Assembly: GCF_004362215.1 (NCBI RefSeq)
Contig: NZ_SNWR01000001.1
Location: 1,984,001 to 2,048,000 of the forward strand
Source: Paractinoplanes brasiliensis
GTDB lineage: Bacteria > Actinomycetota > Actinomycetes > Mycobacteriales > Micromonosporaceae
Length of the DNA stretch: 64,000 nt
Direction: 5' to 3'
The position numbers were made by a program, and so were the translations under genes. Within the stretch, counting starts at the first letter, position 1. Every line of letters starts with the position of its first letter. Positions 32,579 to 42,628 of this stretch are shown here, in pieces. The notes beneath the pieces are model-generated. The model saw nothing but the letters and a program-made list of their open reading frames with translations, was not told where the DNA came from and did not search any database.

Positions 32579-34006
32579 TCAAAAGCCGAGTTTGCGGAGC
32601 TGACGGGGGTCACGCTGCCACTCCTTGGCCACCCGGACGTGAAGATCGAGATAAACCCGGGTGCCGAGTAATTGCTCGATCTCGGCGCGGGCCTTACTGC
32701 CGACCTCTTTCAGCCGGACACCCCGCGACCCGATCACGATCGATTTCTGGCTGTCACGCTCGACATAAAGATCTGCATAGATCTTGGTGAGCTTGCCCTC
32801 GACCATCATCTCCTCGACCAGCACCGCGATCGAGTGCGGCAGCTCGTCCCGCACGCCCTCGAGCGCGGCCTCGCGGATCAGCTCGGCGATCAGCACCTGC
32901 TCGGGCTCGTCGGTGAGCACGTCGTCGGGATAGAGCTGCGGCGACTCGGGCAGGTGCTTGACCAGCACGTCGACCAGCGTCTGCACCTGATGCCCCGACA
33001 CCGCGCTGACCGGCACGATCTCGGCGAAGTCGTACAGCTCGCTGACCGCGAGCAGGTGCCGGGCCAGCGTGGCCGGGTCGACCAGGTCGACCTTGGTCAC
33101 CACCGCGATCACCGTCGCCTTGAGCTCGGCCAGCTCCGACGAGATGAACCGGTCGCCGCGACCCACCGGCTCGTCGGCCGGGAAGCAGACACCGATCACG
33201 TCGGTCTCGCTCCACACCTCACGCACAAGATCGTTGAGCCGCTCGCCCAGCAGCGTGCGCGGCCGGTGCAGACCCGGGGTGTCGACCAGCACGAGCTGCG
33301 CGTTCTCGCGGTGCACGATGCCCCGGATGACGTGCCGGGTCGTCTGCGGCTTGTTCGACGTGATCGCGATCTTCTGCCCGATGATCGCGTTGGTCAGCGT
33401 GCTCTTACCGGCATTCGGCCGCCCGACAAAACACACAAAGCCAGCGCGATAAGTGTCATCGTGCGTGATGGGGCCTGCTTCTTTGTGACGGTGAGTGCGC
33501 GTCGACCGGTCACTCTGCGCGTTTCCCGCGCGCTTTTCGCCCGTACGCGGGGTGACTGCCCCGCCCATTTCCGGCTGCTGCGGACCTTTGGCGCGGGTCC
33601 GCGGCTTGCGCCCCGGCTCACCGCCCGCGAGACCGCCGGCTCGGCCGCGCTCCGACCGACCATCGGGGCCGCCACTGCCCTCGCGGCCACCAGCACCGCC
33701 TGCGGCACCACTTGCGGTGTCACTAGCTGCGCCACGCCCGCCGCCAGCACCGCCACGCCCGCCGCCGACGCCACGCCCGCCGCCGTTCCCGCCGTGCCCG
33801 CCGCCATGCCCGCCGGAGGAGCGTCGGCCGTCGGACGTGTTCTCCGCCCGCCGAGCAGCCCGCCGTTCCTGCCGCCGGAGTTCGTTACGCTCCCCAGCGG
33901 TGAGACGCCGCTCGCCTCCGGAGGAACCCGGCGAGCCAGAAGAACCTGAACCCGAGCGGGAGGACCCGGACGGAGCGGCACCGGGGTTCTTACGGTCGTC
34001 GGTCAT
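32579..34006 (-). CDS. era: GTPase Era with long Gly/Arg-rich N-terminal extension
   Basis: Ribosome-assembly GTPase acting on the 16S rRNA 3' end. The core begins near residue 187: G1 GRPNAGKST, G3 DTPG, G4 TKVD, G5 SAVSG, and a C-terminal KH domain with VIGSRGVRLKEVGSKARAEI. The core of about 289 residues is normal. It is preceded by about 186 residues of low complexity, with Gly/Arg/Ser-rich repeats at residues 62-135 and basic patches (RRQERRAARR). Internal starts such as ATG 33568 are possible, but no ribosome binding site clearly favours them. It follows the cytidine-deaminase-like gene, as in Streptomyces. Confidence 0.92.
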   Translation of the reverse strand: MTDDRKNPGAAPSGSSRSGSGSSGSPGSSGGERRLTAGERNELRRQERRAARRAENTSDGRRSSGGHGGGHGGNGGGRGVGGGRGGAGGGRGAASDTASGAAGGAGGREGSGGPDGRSERGRAGGLAGGEPGRKPRTRAKGPQQPEMGGAVTPRTGEKRAGNAQSDRSTRTHRHKEAGPITHDDTYRAGFVCFVGRPNAGKSTLTNAIIGQKIAITSNKPQTTRHVIRGIVHRENAQLVLVDTPGLHRPRTLLGERLNDLVREVWSETDVIGVCFPADEPVGRGDRFISSELAELKATVIAVVTKVDLVDPATLARHLLAVSELYDFAEIVPVSAVSGHQVQTLVDVLVKHLPESPQLYPDDVLTDEPEQVLIAELIREAALEGVRDELPHSIAVLVEEMMVEGKLTKIYADLYVERDSQKSIVIGSRGVRLKEVGSKARAEIEQLLGTRVYLDLHVRVAKEWQRDPRQLRKLGF

Positions 34007-34058
34007 GCCGCGCCGAACCCGAGGATCGTGTCATGACGCGAGGAGCAAACGGCGAGGG

Positions 34059-34436
34059 TCATGCGGTGACCGTGCCGCGGAGGGCGCCGGTGGGGCCGGC
34101 CACGTGGATCGGGGACGCGGGGGCCAGGTCGCGTACGGCGGCGTGACCCGCCTCTTCCAGCGACTCAGCCTCGGTGACGACCGCAGCCGCCTCGATCAGG
34201 GTGGCGCCCGCCGACGCCGCCGAGGCCACGGCGAGCTGCAGGGCCGTGACGGCCAGGCTGGGCAACGCCACCGTCGCCGCCGCGTACGTGCGGCCGTCCT
34301 GGTCGCGTACCGCTGCTCCCTCAGCCGCACCCACCCGGGCGCGTGCGCTCCGCGCCAGGGTGACCAGCTTGGCGTCCTCGGCACTCAAAGCCGGGGCCGC
34401 CGAGGCCGCGGAGGTGGTGGTGTCGGTCTCAGGCAT
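34059..34436 (-). CDS. Cytidine deaminase-like protein without zinc ligands
   Basis: A 125-residue protein resembling the cytidine deaminase fold (KLVTLARSARARVGAAEGAAVRD, YAAATVALPSLAVTALQLAV, GATLIEAAAVVTEAE). The catalytic H/C-A-E and P-C-x-x-C motifs are absent: the matching positions read LPSLAVTALQ, and the protein has no Cys. The same gene slot between the CBS protein and Era is common in actinobacteria, so it is probably a conserved non-catalytic relative. ATG 34436 overlaps the end of the CNNM gene by eight bases. Confidence 0.75.
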   Translation of the reverse strand: MPETDTTTSAASAAPALSAEDAKLVTLARSARARVGAAEGAAVRDQDGRTYAAATVALPSLAVTALQLAVASAASAGATLIEAAAVVTEAESLEEAGHAAVRDLAPASPIHVAGPTGALRGTVTA

Positions 34437-35796
34437 CGGCGTGCTGTCTTTCCTCTGTCTCGGTGTCGTCGTTCGTCGTCTCGTCCTCCGCCACGGGCTC
34501 GACCCGGCGCACCAGCACCGAATCGATCCGGTTGCGGCGGCCGGTGGTGCCCTCGGCGACCAGGTGCAGGCCGCCCACGTCGACCTGCGCGCCGGGGATC
34601 GGAACCCGGCCCAGCGTCTGCGCGAGCAGGCCGCCGACCGTCTCGACCTCGTCGGCCGGCAGCTCCACCCCGAAGATCTCGCCGAGGTCCTCGATCGGCA
34701 GCCGGGCGGTGACCCGTACGGCGCCGTCCTCGAGGTGCTCGACCGGCGGGCGCTCGACGTCGTACTCGTCGGTGATCTCGCCGACGATCTCCTCGAGGAT
34801 GTCCTCGATGGTGACCAGGCCGGCCGTGCCACCGTACTCGTCCACGACGATCACGACGTGGCTGCGGGCCGCCTGCATCTCGGAGAGCAGGTCGTCGACC
34901 GGCTTGGACTCGGGCACGAACGTCGCCGGGCGCATCAGGTCGGCCACCGCCTGCGCCGTCGACGCCGGGTCGCCGTTCTGCGTCCGGCGGACCACGTCCT
35001 TGAGGTAGAGCACGCCGAGCACGTCGTCGACGCTCTCGCCGATCACCGGGATGCGCGAGAAACCGGAACGCAGGAACAGGTAGAGCCCCTGCTGCAGCGT
35101 CTTGGGCGCCTCGATCCACACCATCTCGGTGCGCGGCACCATCACCTCGCGGGCGATCGTGTCACCCAGCGCGAACACTGAATGGATCATCTCGCGCTCG
35201 CCGTGCTCGACGACGCCGCGCTGCTCGGCCAGGTCGACCAGTTCCCGCAGCTCGACCTGGCTGCCGAACGGCCCCTCGGGGAACCCCTTGCCCGGGGTCA
35301 CCGCGTTGCCGATCAGGATCAGCAGCGACGCGAGCGGGTTGAGCACCTTGCCCAGCCAGCGCACCAGCGGAGCAGACGCGCGGCCTACCGCGTACGCGTG
35401 CTGTCGCCCCACCGTACGGGGTGCGACCCCGACCACGACGAAGCTGACCACTGTCATCGTGCCGGCGGTGACCAGCGCCGCCGTCCAGCCGATGCCCCAG
35501 CTGTCCACGGCCACCAGCGCGACCAGAGTCGTGGCGGTGAGCTCGCACAGCAGGCGCAGCAGCAGAAGCAGGTTGAGGTGGCGCACCACATCGGAGGCGA
35601 CCGCTGCCAGCGCCGACGCGCCACGCTCGCCCTCGCGGGCCATCTCGGACGCGCGCGCCGCCGAGACCGAGCCCAGGGCGGCGTCGGCCATCGAGGCCAA
35701 GCCGGCCAGGAAGACCAGCGCGACCGCAAAGATGATCAGTTGCACGTCGGGCAGGCCCGCCGAGGCGGTGCCTGCCGCAAGTAGATTGGGGTCCAC
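34429..35796 (-). CDS. CNNM/CorC hemolysin-like protein with CBS pair
   Basis: A 455-residue membrane protein. The N-terminal DUF21/CNNM domain has three to four helices (LIIFAVALVFLAGLASMADA and others, with TAALVTAGTMTVVSF). It is followed by the hinge REVMVPRTEMVWIEA, two CBS motifs (PVIGESVDDVLGVLYLKD, and SHVVIVVDEYGGTAGLVTIED) and a C-terminal CorC_HlyC domain (GAVRVTARLPIEDL). Family members are linked to magnesium or cobalt efflux. It sits between ybeY and the deaminase-like gene, the usual actinobacterial order. Confidence 0.92.
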   Translation of the reverse strand: MDPNLLAAGTASAGLPDVQLIIFAVALVFLAGLASMADAALGSVSAARASEMAREGERGASALAAVASDVVRHLNLLLLLRLLCELTATTLVALVAVDSWGIGWTAALVTAGTMTVVSFVVVGVAPRTVGRQHAYAVGRASAPLVRWLGKVLNPLASLLILIGNAVTPGKGFPEGPFGSQVELRELVDLAEQRGVVEHGEREMIHSVFALGDTIAREVMVPRTEMVWIEAPKTLQQGLYLFLRSGFSRIPVIGESVDDVLGVLYLKDVVRRTQNGDPASTAQAVADLMRPATFVPESKPVDDLLSEMQAARSHVVIVVDEYGGTAGLVTIEDILEEIVGEITDEYDVERPPVEHLEDGAVRVTARLPIEDLGEIFGVELPADEVETVGGLLAQTLGRVPIPGAQVDVGGLHLVAEGTTGRRNRIDSVLVRRVEPVAEDETTNDDTETEERQHADA

Positions 35797-35798
35797 GG

Positions 35799-36266
35799 CT
35801 AGCCGGCCCGTCCGGCCCGCCAGCTGTGGAGGAGCCTGTTCTGCAGGGCGAACATCTCGCGCTCCTCCTCCGGCTCGGCGTGGTCGTAACCGAGCAGGTG
35901 CAGCGCGCCGTGCACGGTCAGCAGATGCAGCTCGTCGGCGGCCGAGTGCCCCGCCGCGACGGCCTGTTTGGCGGCCACCTCGGGGGAGAGCACGATGTCG
36001 CCGAGCAGCGCCGGCTCCCCCGTGCCCGCCTCGCCCGGACCGTGGTCGACGCTGCCCTCGTCCATCGGGAACGCGAGCACGTCGGTCGGGCCGTCACCAC
36101 CCATCCAGCGATGGTTGAGCTCGGCCATGTAGTCGATGTCGACGAGCAGGATCGACAGCTCGGCGAGGGGGTTGACCCCCATCTCGTCGAGGGCGTGCCG
36201 GGCCACCGCGAGGATCGCGTCGGTGTCGACCTCGACTCCCGACTCGTTGGCGATCTCGATGGACAT
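35799..36266 (-). CDS. ybeY: Endoribonuclease YbeY
   Basis: Zinc-dependent endoribonuclease for 16S rRNA maturation and ribosome quality control, 155 residues. The H3xH5xH metal motif is visible as HGALHLLGYDHAEPEEEREM, and the family pattern TDVLAFPMDEG is present. ATG 36266 lies 22 bases after phoH, in the standard phoH-ybeY order. Confidence 0.95.
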   Translation of the reverse strand: MSIEIANESGVEVDTDAILAVARHALDEMGVNPLAELSILLVDIDYMAELNHRWMGGDGPTDVLAFPMDEGSVDHGPGEAGTGEPALLGDIVLSPEVAAKQAVAAGHSAADELHLLTVHGALHLLGYDHAEPEEEREMFALQNRLLHSWRAGRAG

Positions 36267-36288
36267 AGCGGTGCGTTTACCCCTTGAT

Positions 36289-38442
<2,154 letters not shown>

Positions 38443-38594
38443 AGGGCGGCCCTGGGGGCCTCCGCCACCTGCTCTCTCACTCTTCGTCGCCCACCAGGAC
38501 GGCGTACTGAAGGATCGTGCCATCGTATCCGCTCGGCCGCCCCAACGCCGATGCCATTATCGCCGGAAATGGGACGGCCTCATTCACGGGTGAT

Positions 38595-39974
38595 TCACTC
38601 GCCGCCGTCGGAGGCCGCGCCGCCGTCGAAGCCCTCCTGCCGGCGGGTGACGCGATAGGTGGCCCAGTGCATCCGTACGACCGTTCCCGAGTCGTCCCGG
38701 GTCAGCCGCAGCAGCTCGCCGGTCTCGCGCCCGCTGACCGTACGGAGCACGTCGGGTTGCCCCGGCAGCGGCGCGAAGACGGCCGGCGGGGAGTCCGGGG
38801 GCAGCTCGGTCAGGCGGGCCCGCAGGGCGCCGTCGTGCCACGAGAACACGAACGGGGTGCCTTCGCTGTACCAGTGGCCGAGGACCGACCGGTACTCGCG
38901 TGGGGCCGGGTCCGCGGCCTTCCACGGCTTGATGTCGGCCGGGTCCAGTTCCACGGCGAGTTTGAGCAGCTCGTGCACAACCTCGCCGATGACCCGGGAG
39001 GTGCCGGAGGAGCCGAGGACCGCGGCGCCGAGCCCGTCCGGGAGGTCGTCCCCGCCGCGCCGCCCGTACGCCGAGGCCAGGAACCCGGGCATCGCGCCGT
39101 CGTGCCCGACGTGGGTGACCCAGCGGCTCTGCGGCTCGACGATCAGGCCGAGCCCGAAACCGGTCTGCCAGACCGCCTCGTTGGTCACGGTGGCCGGGAA
39201 GCGCATCTCGTCGAGCGTCGAGGCGGCCAGCACCTTGCCGTCCGGGTCGGCCGTGGCCGGGTGGGCCAGGAACGACGCCCAGGTGGCCATGTCGCTCGCG
39301 GTGCTCCACAACTGCGCGGCCGGGGCGACGCCGCCGAGGTCGGTCTGCGGTTCGGGACGGGCCGCGTCGGAGAAGTCGTCGACCAGGTAGCCGACGGCGG
39401 CCTGCGGCGGCGGGTTCAGCGTGGTCGCGGTCAGCCCGAGCGGGCCCAGCACGCGTTCGGCGACGACCTCGGCCCAGGCGCCGCCGCGGAGTTTGGCGAC
39501 GAGCTGGCCGAGCACGGCGAACCCGAGGTTGGAGTAGTGGTAGCGGCGGGCGTTGGGCAGCACGCGTTCGGCCCGGTCGAGCTGGGCCAGCACCTCGGTG
39601 GCGTCGGGCGCTTGCAGCGTGTCCCAGATGTCCCCGTACGGCTCCCTCTGGAACCCGGCCGTGTGTGACAGCAGCCGGCGGATCGTGGCGTCGCCGTGCG
39701 CCGGAACCGGCAGGTGCTTGCCGATCGGGTCGTCCAGGTCGAGCAGCCCGTCGTCGCGGCTCTGCAGCACGAGCACCGCGGTGAAGGTCTTGGTGATCGA
39801 GCCGATCCGGAACCGGGTGTCGGGGTTCAACGGGTGCTCGGGGTTGCCGGAGTCGCCGACGGTGAACACCCACGGCTCCCGGTCGGCCCGGCGCAGCGCG
39901 ACGGAGAGGGCAGGGACGCGGCCGTCGGCCTGCGCTTTGCGGACAACCCGCTCGTAGCGGGCGGAGGCGGTCAC
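38595..39974 (-). CDS. Serine beta-lactamase-like hydrolase (class C/D-peptidase type)
   Basis: A 459-residue penicillin-binding-protein-like hydrolase. The S-x-x-K motif is in FRIGSITKTFTA, the Y-x-N motif in YHYSNLGF, and the third motif is H-x-G in HVGHDG, as in the EstB and class C-like branch. A C-terminal lipocalin-like extension of about 110 residues (YRSVLGHWYSEGTPFVFSW) follows the core, as in many D-aminopeptidase and LACTB-like proteins. No signal peptide is seen, so it is probably cytoplasmic. Substrate unknown. GTG 39974 is the start. Confidence 0.85.
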   Translation of the reverse strand: MTASARYERVVRKAQADGRVPALSVALRRADREPWVFTVGDSGNPEHPLNPDTRFRIGSITKTFTAVLVLQSRDDGLLDLDDPIGKHLPVPAHGDATIRRLLSHTAGFQREPYGDIWDTLQAPDATEVLAQLDRAERVLPNARRYHYSNLGFAVLGQLVAKLRGGAWAEVVAERVLGPLGLTATTLNPPPQAAVGYLVDDFSDAARPEPQTDLGGVAPAAQLWSTASDMATWASFLAHPATADPDGKVLAASTLDEMRFPATVTNEAVWQTGFGLGLIVEPQSRWVTHVGHDGAMPGFLASAYGRRGGDDLPDGLGAAVLGSSGTSRVIGEVVHELLKLAVELDPADIKPWKAADPAPREYRSVLGHWYSEGTPFVFSWHDGALRARLTELPPDSPPAVFAPLPGQPDVLRTVSGRETGELLRLTRDDSGTVVRMHWATYRVTRRQEGFDGGAASDGGE

Positions 39975-40045
39975 CGGGCCGCCGGGGTCGGGCAGTGGTT
40001 CTCCATCCTGGCGATCTTAAGGTGGGAGCCGACAGGCCATAGGGA

Positions 40046-40059
40046 TGGGAGCGCTTCCA
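40046..40059 (+). promoter_or_regulatory. CebR-like LacI-family operator overlapping the bglB-type start
   Basis: TGGGAGCGCTTCCA differs at one base from the perfect palindrome TGGGAGCGCTCCCA, which I recall as the CebR (cellobiose repressor) operator of Streptomyces. It includes the GGGAG ribosome binding site and the first base of the ATG of the downstream GH3 gene, so a bound repressor would block the start region. Confidence 0.75.
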
Positions 40060-42434
40060 TGACGGATGTCGAGCATCTGCTCGCGCAGTTGAGCCTCGAG
40101 GAGAAGGTGTCATTGCTCGCCGGGCAGGACTTCTGGTCACTGCCGGCGATCGAGCGGATCGGGCTGCGCTCACTGGTGATGTCGGACGGGCCGATCGGCG
40201 TCCGCGGAGTCGGCTGGGCCCCCGACGACCCGTCCATCGCGCTGCCCAGCCCGACGGCGCTGGCCGCGGCCTGGGACGTCGAGCTGGCCGAACGGGCCGG
40301 TCGGCTGCTCGGGCAGGAGTCGCGCCGCAAGGGGGTGCACCTGCTGCTCGGGCCGACGGTGAACCTGCAACGGACCCCCCTGGGCGGCCGGCACTTCGAG
40401 TGCTACTCCGAGGACCCGCTGCTCAGCGGCGAGATCGCGGTCGGTTTCGTGCGCGGGGTGCAGCAGCACGGCGTCGGCACCACGGTCAAGCACCTGGTCG
40501 GCAACGACTTCGAGACCGATCGCATGGAGGTCGACGTCCGGATCCCGGAGCGGGCGCTGCGCGAGATCTACCTGGCCCCGTTCGAGCGGGTCGTCGAGTC
40601 GGGCGGCTGGGGCGTGATGAGCGCGTACAACGGGGTCAACGGGGCCTCGATGGCCCAGAACGGCCCGATCCAGGACGAGATCCTCAAGCAGGAGTGGGGC
40701 TTCGACGGGGTGGTGGTCTCGGACTGGCGGGCCGCGCGCTCGACGGTCGGGGCGGCGCTCGGCGGGCTCGACATCGCCATGCCGGCCCTGGAGAGCCCGT
40801 GGGGGGAAAAGCTTGTCTCCGCCGTACGGGGTGGAGAAGTGCCCGAGGAAGTGATCGACGACAAGGCCCGGCGGGTGCTGCGGCTGGCCCTGCGAGTCGG
40901 CGCGCTCGACGGCGGCCCGGTCGTGACACCCCCCGGCGACCTGGACGGTGACGCTGTCGCGCACGAGGTGGCGACCCGGTCGTTCGTGCTGGTACGCAAC
41001 GAGAACTACACGCTCCCGCTCGAGCCGGCCGCGCTGACCAAGGTGGCCGTGATCGGCGCGCTCGCGACCGACGCCCGTGTGCTCGGCGGCGGCAGCGCCC
41101 AGGTGTCGCCGCCCCACATCGTCTCGCCGCTGGACGGCCTCAAGGACAAGCTGTCCGGTGTGGACGTCGAGTACGCCGTCGGCGCCGACCCCCGCCCGTT
41201 CCTGCCCGCCGCGCACGGACCCGGCTGGGAACCCACCACCGTCACCGTCGGCGCCCACTCGTTCCAGGTCGACCCGGCCGCGGTGCGCTGGATCGGCTCG
41301 CTGCCCGGCGGCCTCGACCCGGCCGACGTCGACGAGATCCGCCTCGAGACCACGTACACCCCGGCCGACGGCGGCGAGCACACGTTCGCGATCTCCGGAT
41401 TCGGCACCTTCGAGCTGAAGATCAACGACCAGGTCCGGTACGAGGGGACGCTGCACCCGCCCGGCGCCACGCGCGCCGACCTGCTGCTGTCCCCGCGCGA
41501 GGAACGGGTCACGGTGACGCTCGAAGCCGGCGTGCCCGTCCCGGTCGTGCTGCGGCAGAGCATCGTGCGCGGCATGGCTCACACGGTGTCGGTCACGCTG
41601 GGCCACCGCGCGCCCGGCCCCGACGCCGACGGCCTGATCGAGGAAGCCGTACGGCTGGCGGCCGGCTCCGACGTGGCAGTGGTCGTCGTCGGCACCACCG
41701 AGCAGACCGAGTCCGAAGGCTTCGACCGTACGTCTCTCGCGCTGCCCGGCCGCCAGGACGAGCTGGTCTCCCGGGTGGCGGCGGCCAATCCCCGTACGGT
41801 CGTGGTGGTCAACGCCGGCTCCCCCGTGCTCATGCCGTGGGCCGACGAGGTCGCGGCGACGCTGCTCACCTGGTTCGGAGGACAGGAAGCGGGCGCGGCG
41901 CTGGCCGACGTGCTGCTCGGGGTGGCCGAACCCGGCGGGCGCCTGCCCACCACGTGGCCCCGCCGCGAGGAGGACTGCCCGGTCCTCGCCATCGAGCCGC
42001 GGGACGGCGTGGTGGCGTACGAGGAAGGGGTTTTCGTCGGTTATCGCGGCTGGCTGCGCTCGGGCGTCGCGCCGCTGTACGCGTTCGGGCACGGGCACGG
42101 CTACACGAGCTGGCAGTACGACGAGATCGTGGTCAACGGGACCGAGGCCGTGGTGACGCTGACCAACACGGGCGCGCGGGCCGGCCGCGAGGTGGTGCAG
42201 GTCTACGTCGGACCGTCGCCGGTGGACCCGTCGCGGCCGGAGCGCTGGCTGGCCGGGTTCGAGAACGTGGAGGCGCACCCGGGCGAAACGGTCACCGTGC
42301 GGGTGCCGTTGCCGGCTCGCACGTTCGAGGTGTGGGAGGACGGCGTCGGCTGGGCGCGACGTTCCGGTGAGTACCGCGTGACAGCGGCCCACGCGCTGGA
42401 CGACCCGCGTTTGACGGCCACCCTGCGCATATAG
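40059..42434 (+). CDS. Glycoside hydrolase family 3 beta-glucosidase with PA14 domain
   Basis: A 791-residue GH3 enzyme without signal peptide, so probably intracellular, cleaving imported beta-glucosides such as cellobiose. The nucleophile Asp is in GVVVSDWRA, and the N-terminal barrel shows TVKHLVGNDFETDRM. The C-terminal alpha/beta sandwich begins near VALVRNENYTLPL. A PA14-like insert lies near residues 390-500 (ETTYTPADGGEHTFAISGFG). A fibronectin type III-like domain ends the chain (GREVVQVYVGP...ERWLAGFENV). A CebR-like operator overlaps the start. Confidence 0.93.
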   Translation: MTDVEHLLAQLSLEEKVSLLAGQDFWSLPAIERIGLRSLVMSDGPIGVRGVGWAPDDPSIALPSPTALAAAWDVELAERAGRLLGQESRRKGVHLLLGPTVNLQRTPLGGRHFECYSEDPLLSGEIAVGFVRGVQQHGVGTTVKHLVGNDFETDRMEVDVRIPERALREIYLAPFERVVESGGWGVMSAYNGVNGASMAQNGPIQDEILKQEWGFDGVVVSDWRAARSTVGAALGGLDIAMPALESPWGEKLVSAVRGGEVPEEVIDDKARRVLRLALRVGALDGGPVVTPPGDLDGDAVAHEVATRSFVLVRNENYTLPLEPAALTKVAVIGALATDARVLGGGSAQVSPPHIVSPLDGLKDKLSGVDVEYAVGADPRPFLPAAHGPGWEPTTVTVGAHSFQVDPAAVRWIGSLPGGLDPADVDEIRLETTYTPADGGEHTFAISGFGTFELKINDQVRYEGTLHPPGATRADLLLSPREERVTVTLEAGVPVPVVLRQSIVRGMAHTVSVTLGHRAPGPDADGLIEEAVRLAAGSDVAVVVVGTTEQTESEGFDRTSLALPGRQDELVSRVAAANPRTVVVVNAGSPVLMPWADEVAATLLTWFGGQEAGAALADVLLGVAEPGGRLPTTWPRREEDCPVLAIEPRDGVVAYEEGVFVGYRGWLRSGVAPLYAFGHGHGYTSWQYDEIVVNGTEAVVTLTNTGARAGREVVQVYVGPSPVDPSRPERWLAGFENVEAHPGETVTVRVPLPARTFEVWEDGVGWARRSGEYRVTAAHALDDPRLTATLRI

Positions 42435-42628
42435 AACTTGGACGATATCCACAGTTCCGGGTTGTCCACAGACCGGCGGCTCCCGTCCCTCCAAGTTCGC
42501 CCATTCTCGCGACAATGGCGGTGGGCGGGGGTCCCCCGGTAGGGCGGGCCCCGCGGTTTCGAGTCGGTCCAGAAGCACCGGCGTGTCGCTGCGGGGGCGT
42601 GGCGTCGCGGGCGCGAACCCCTCGCGGA

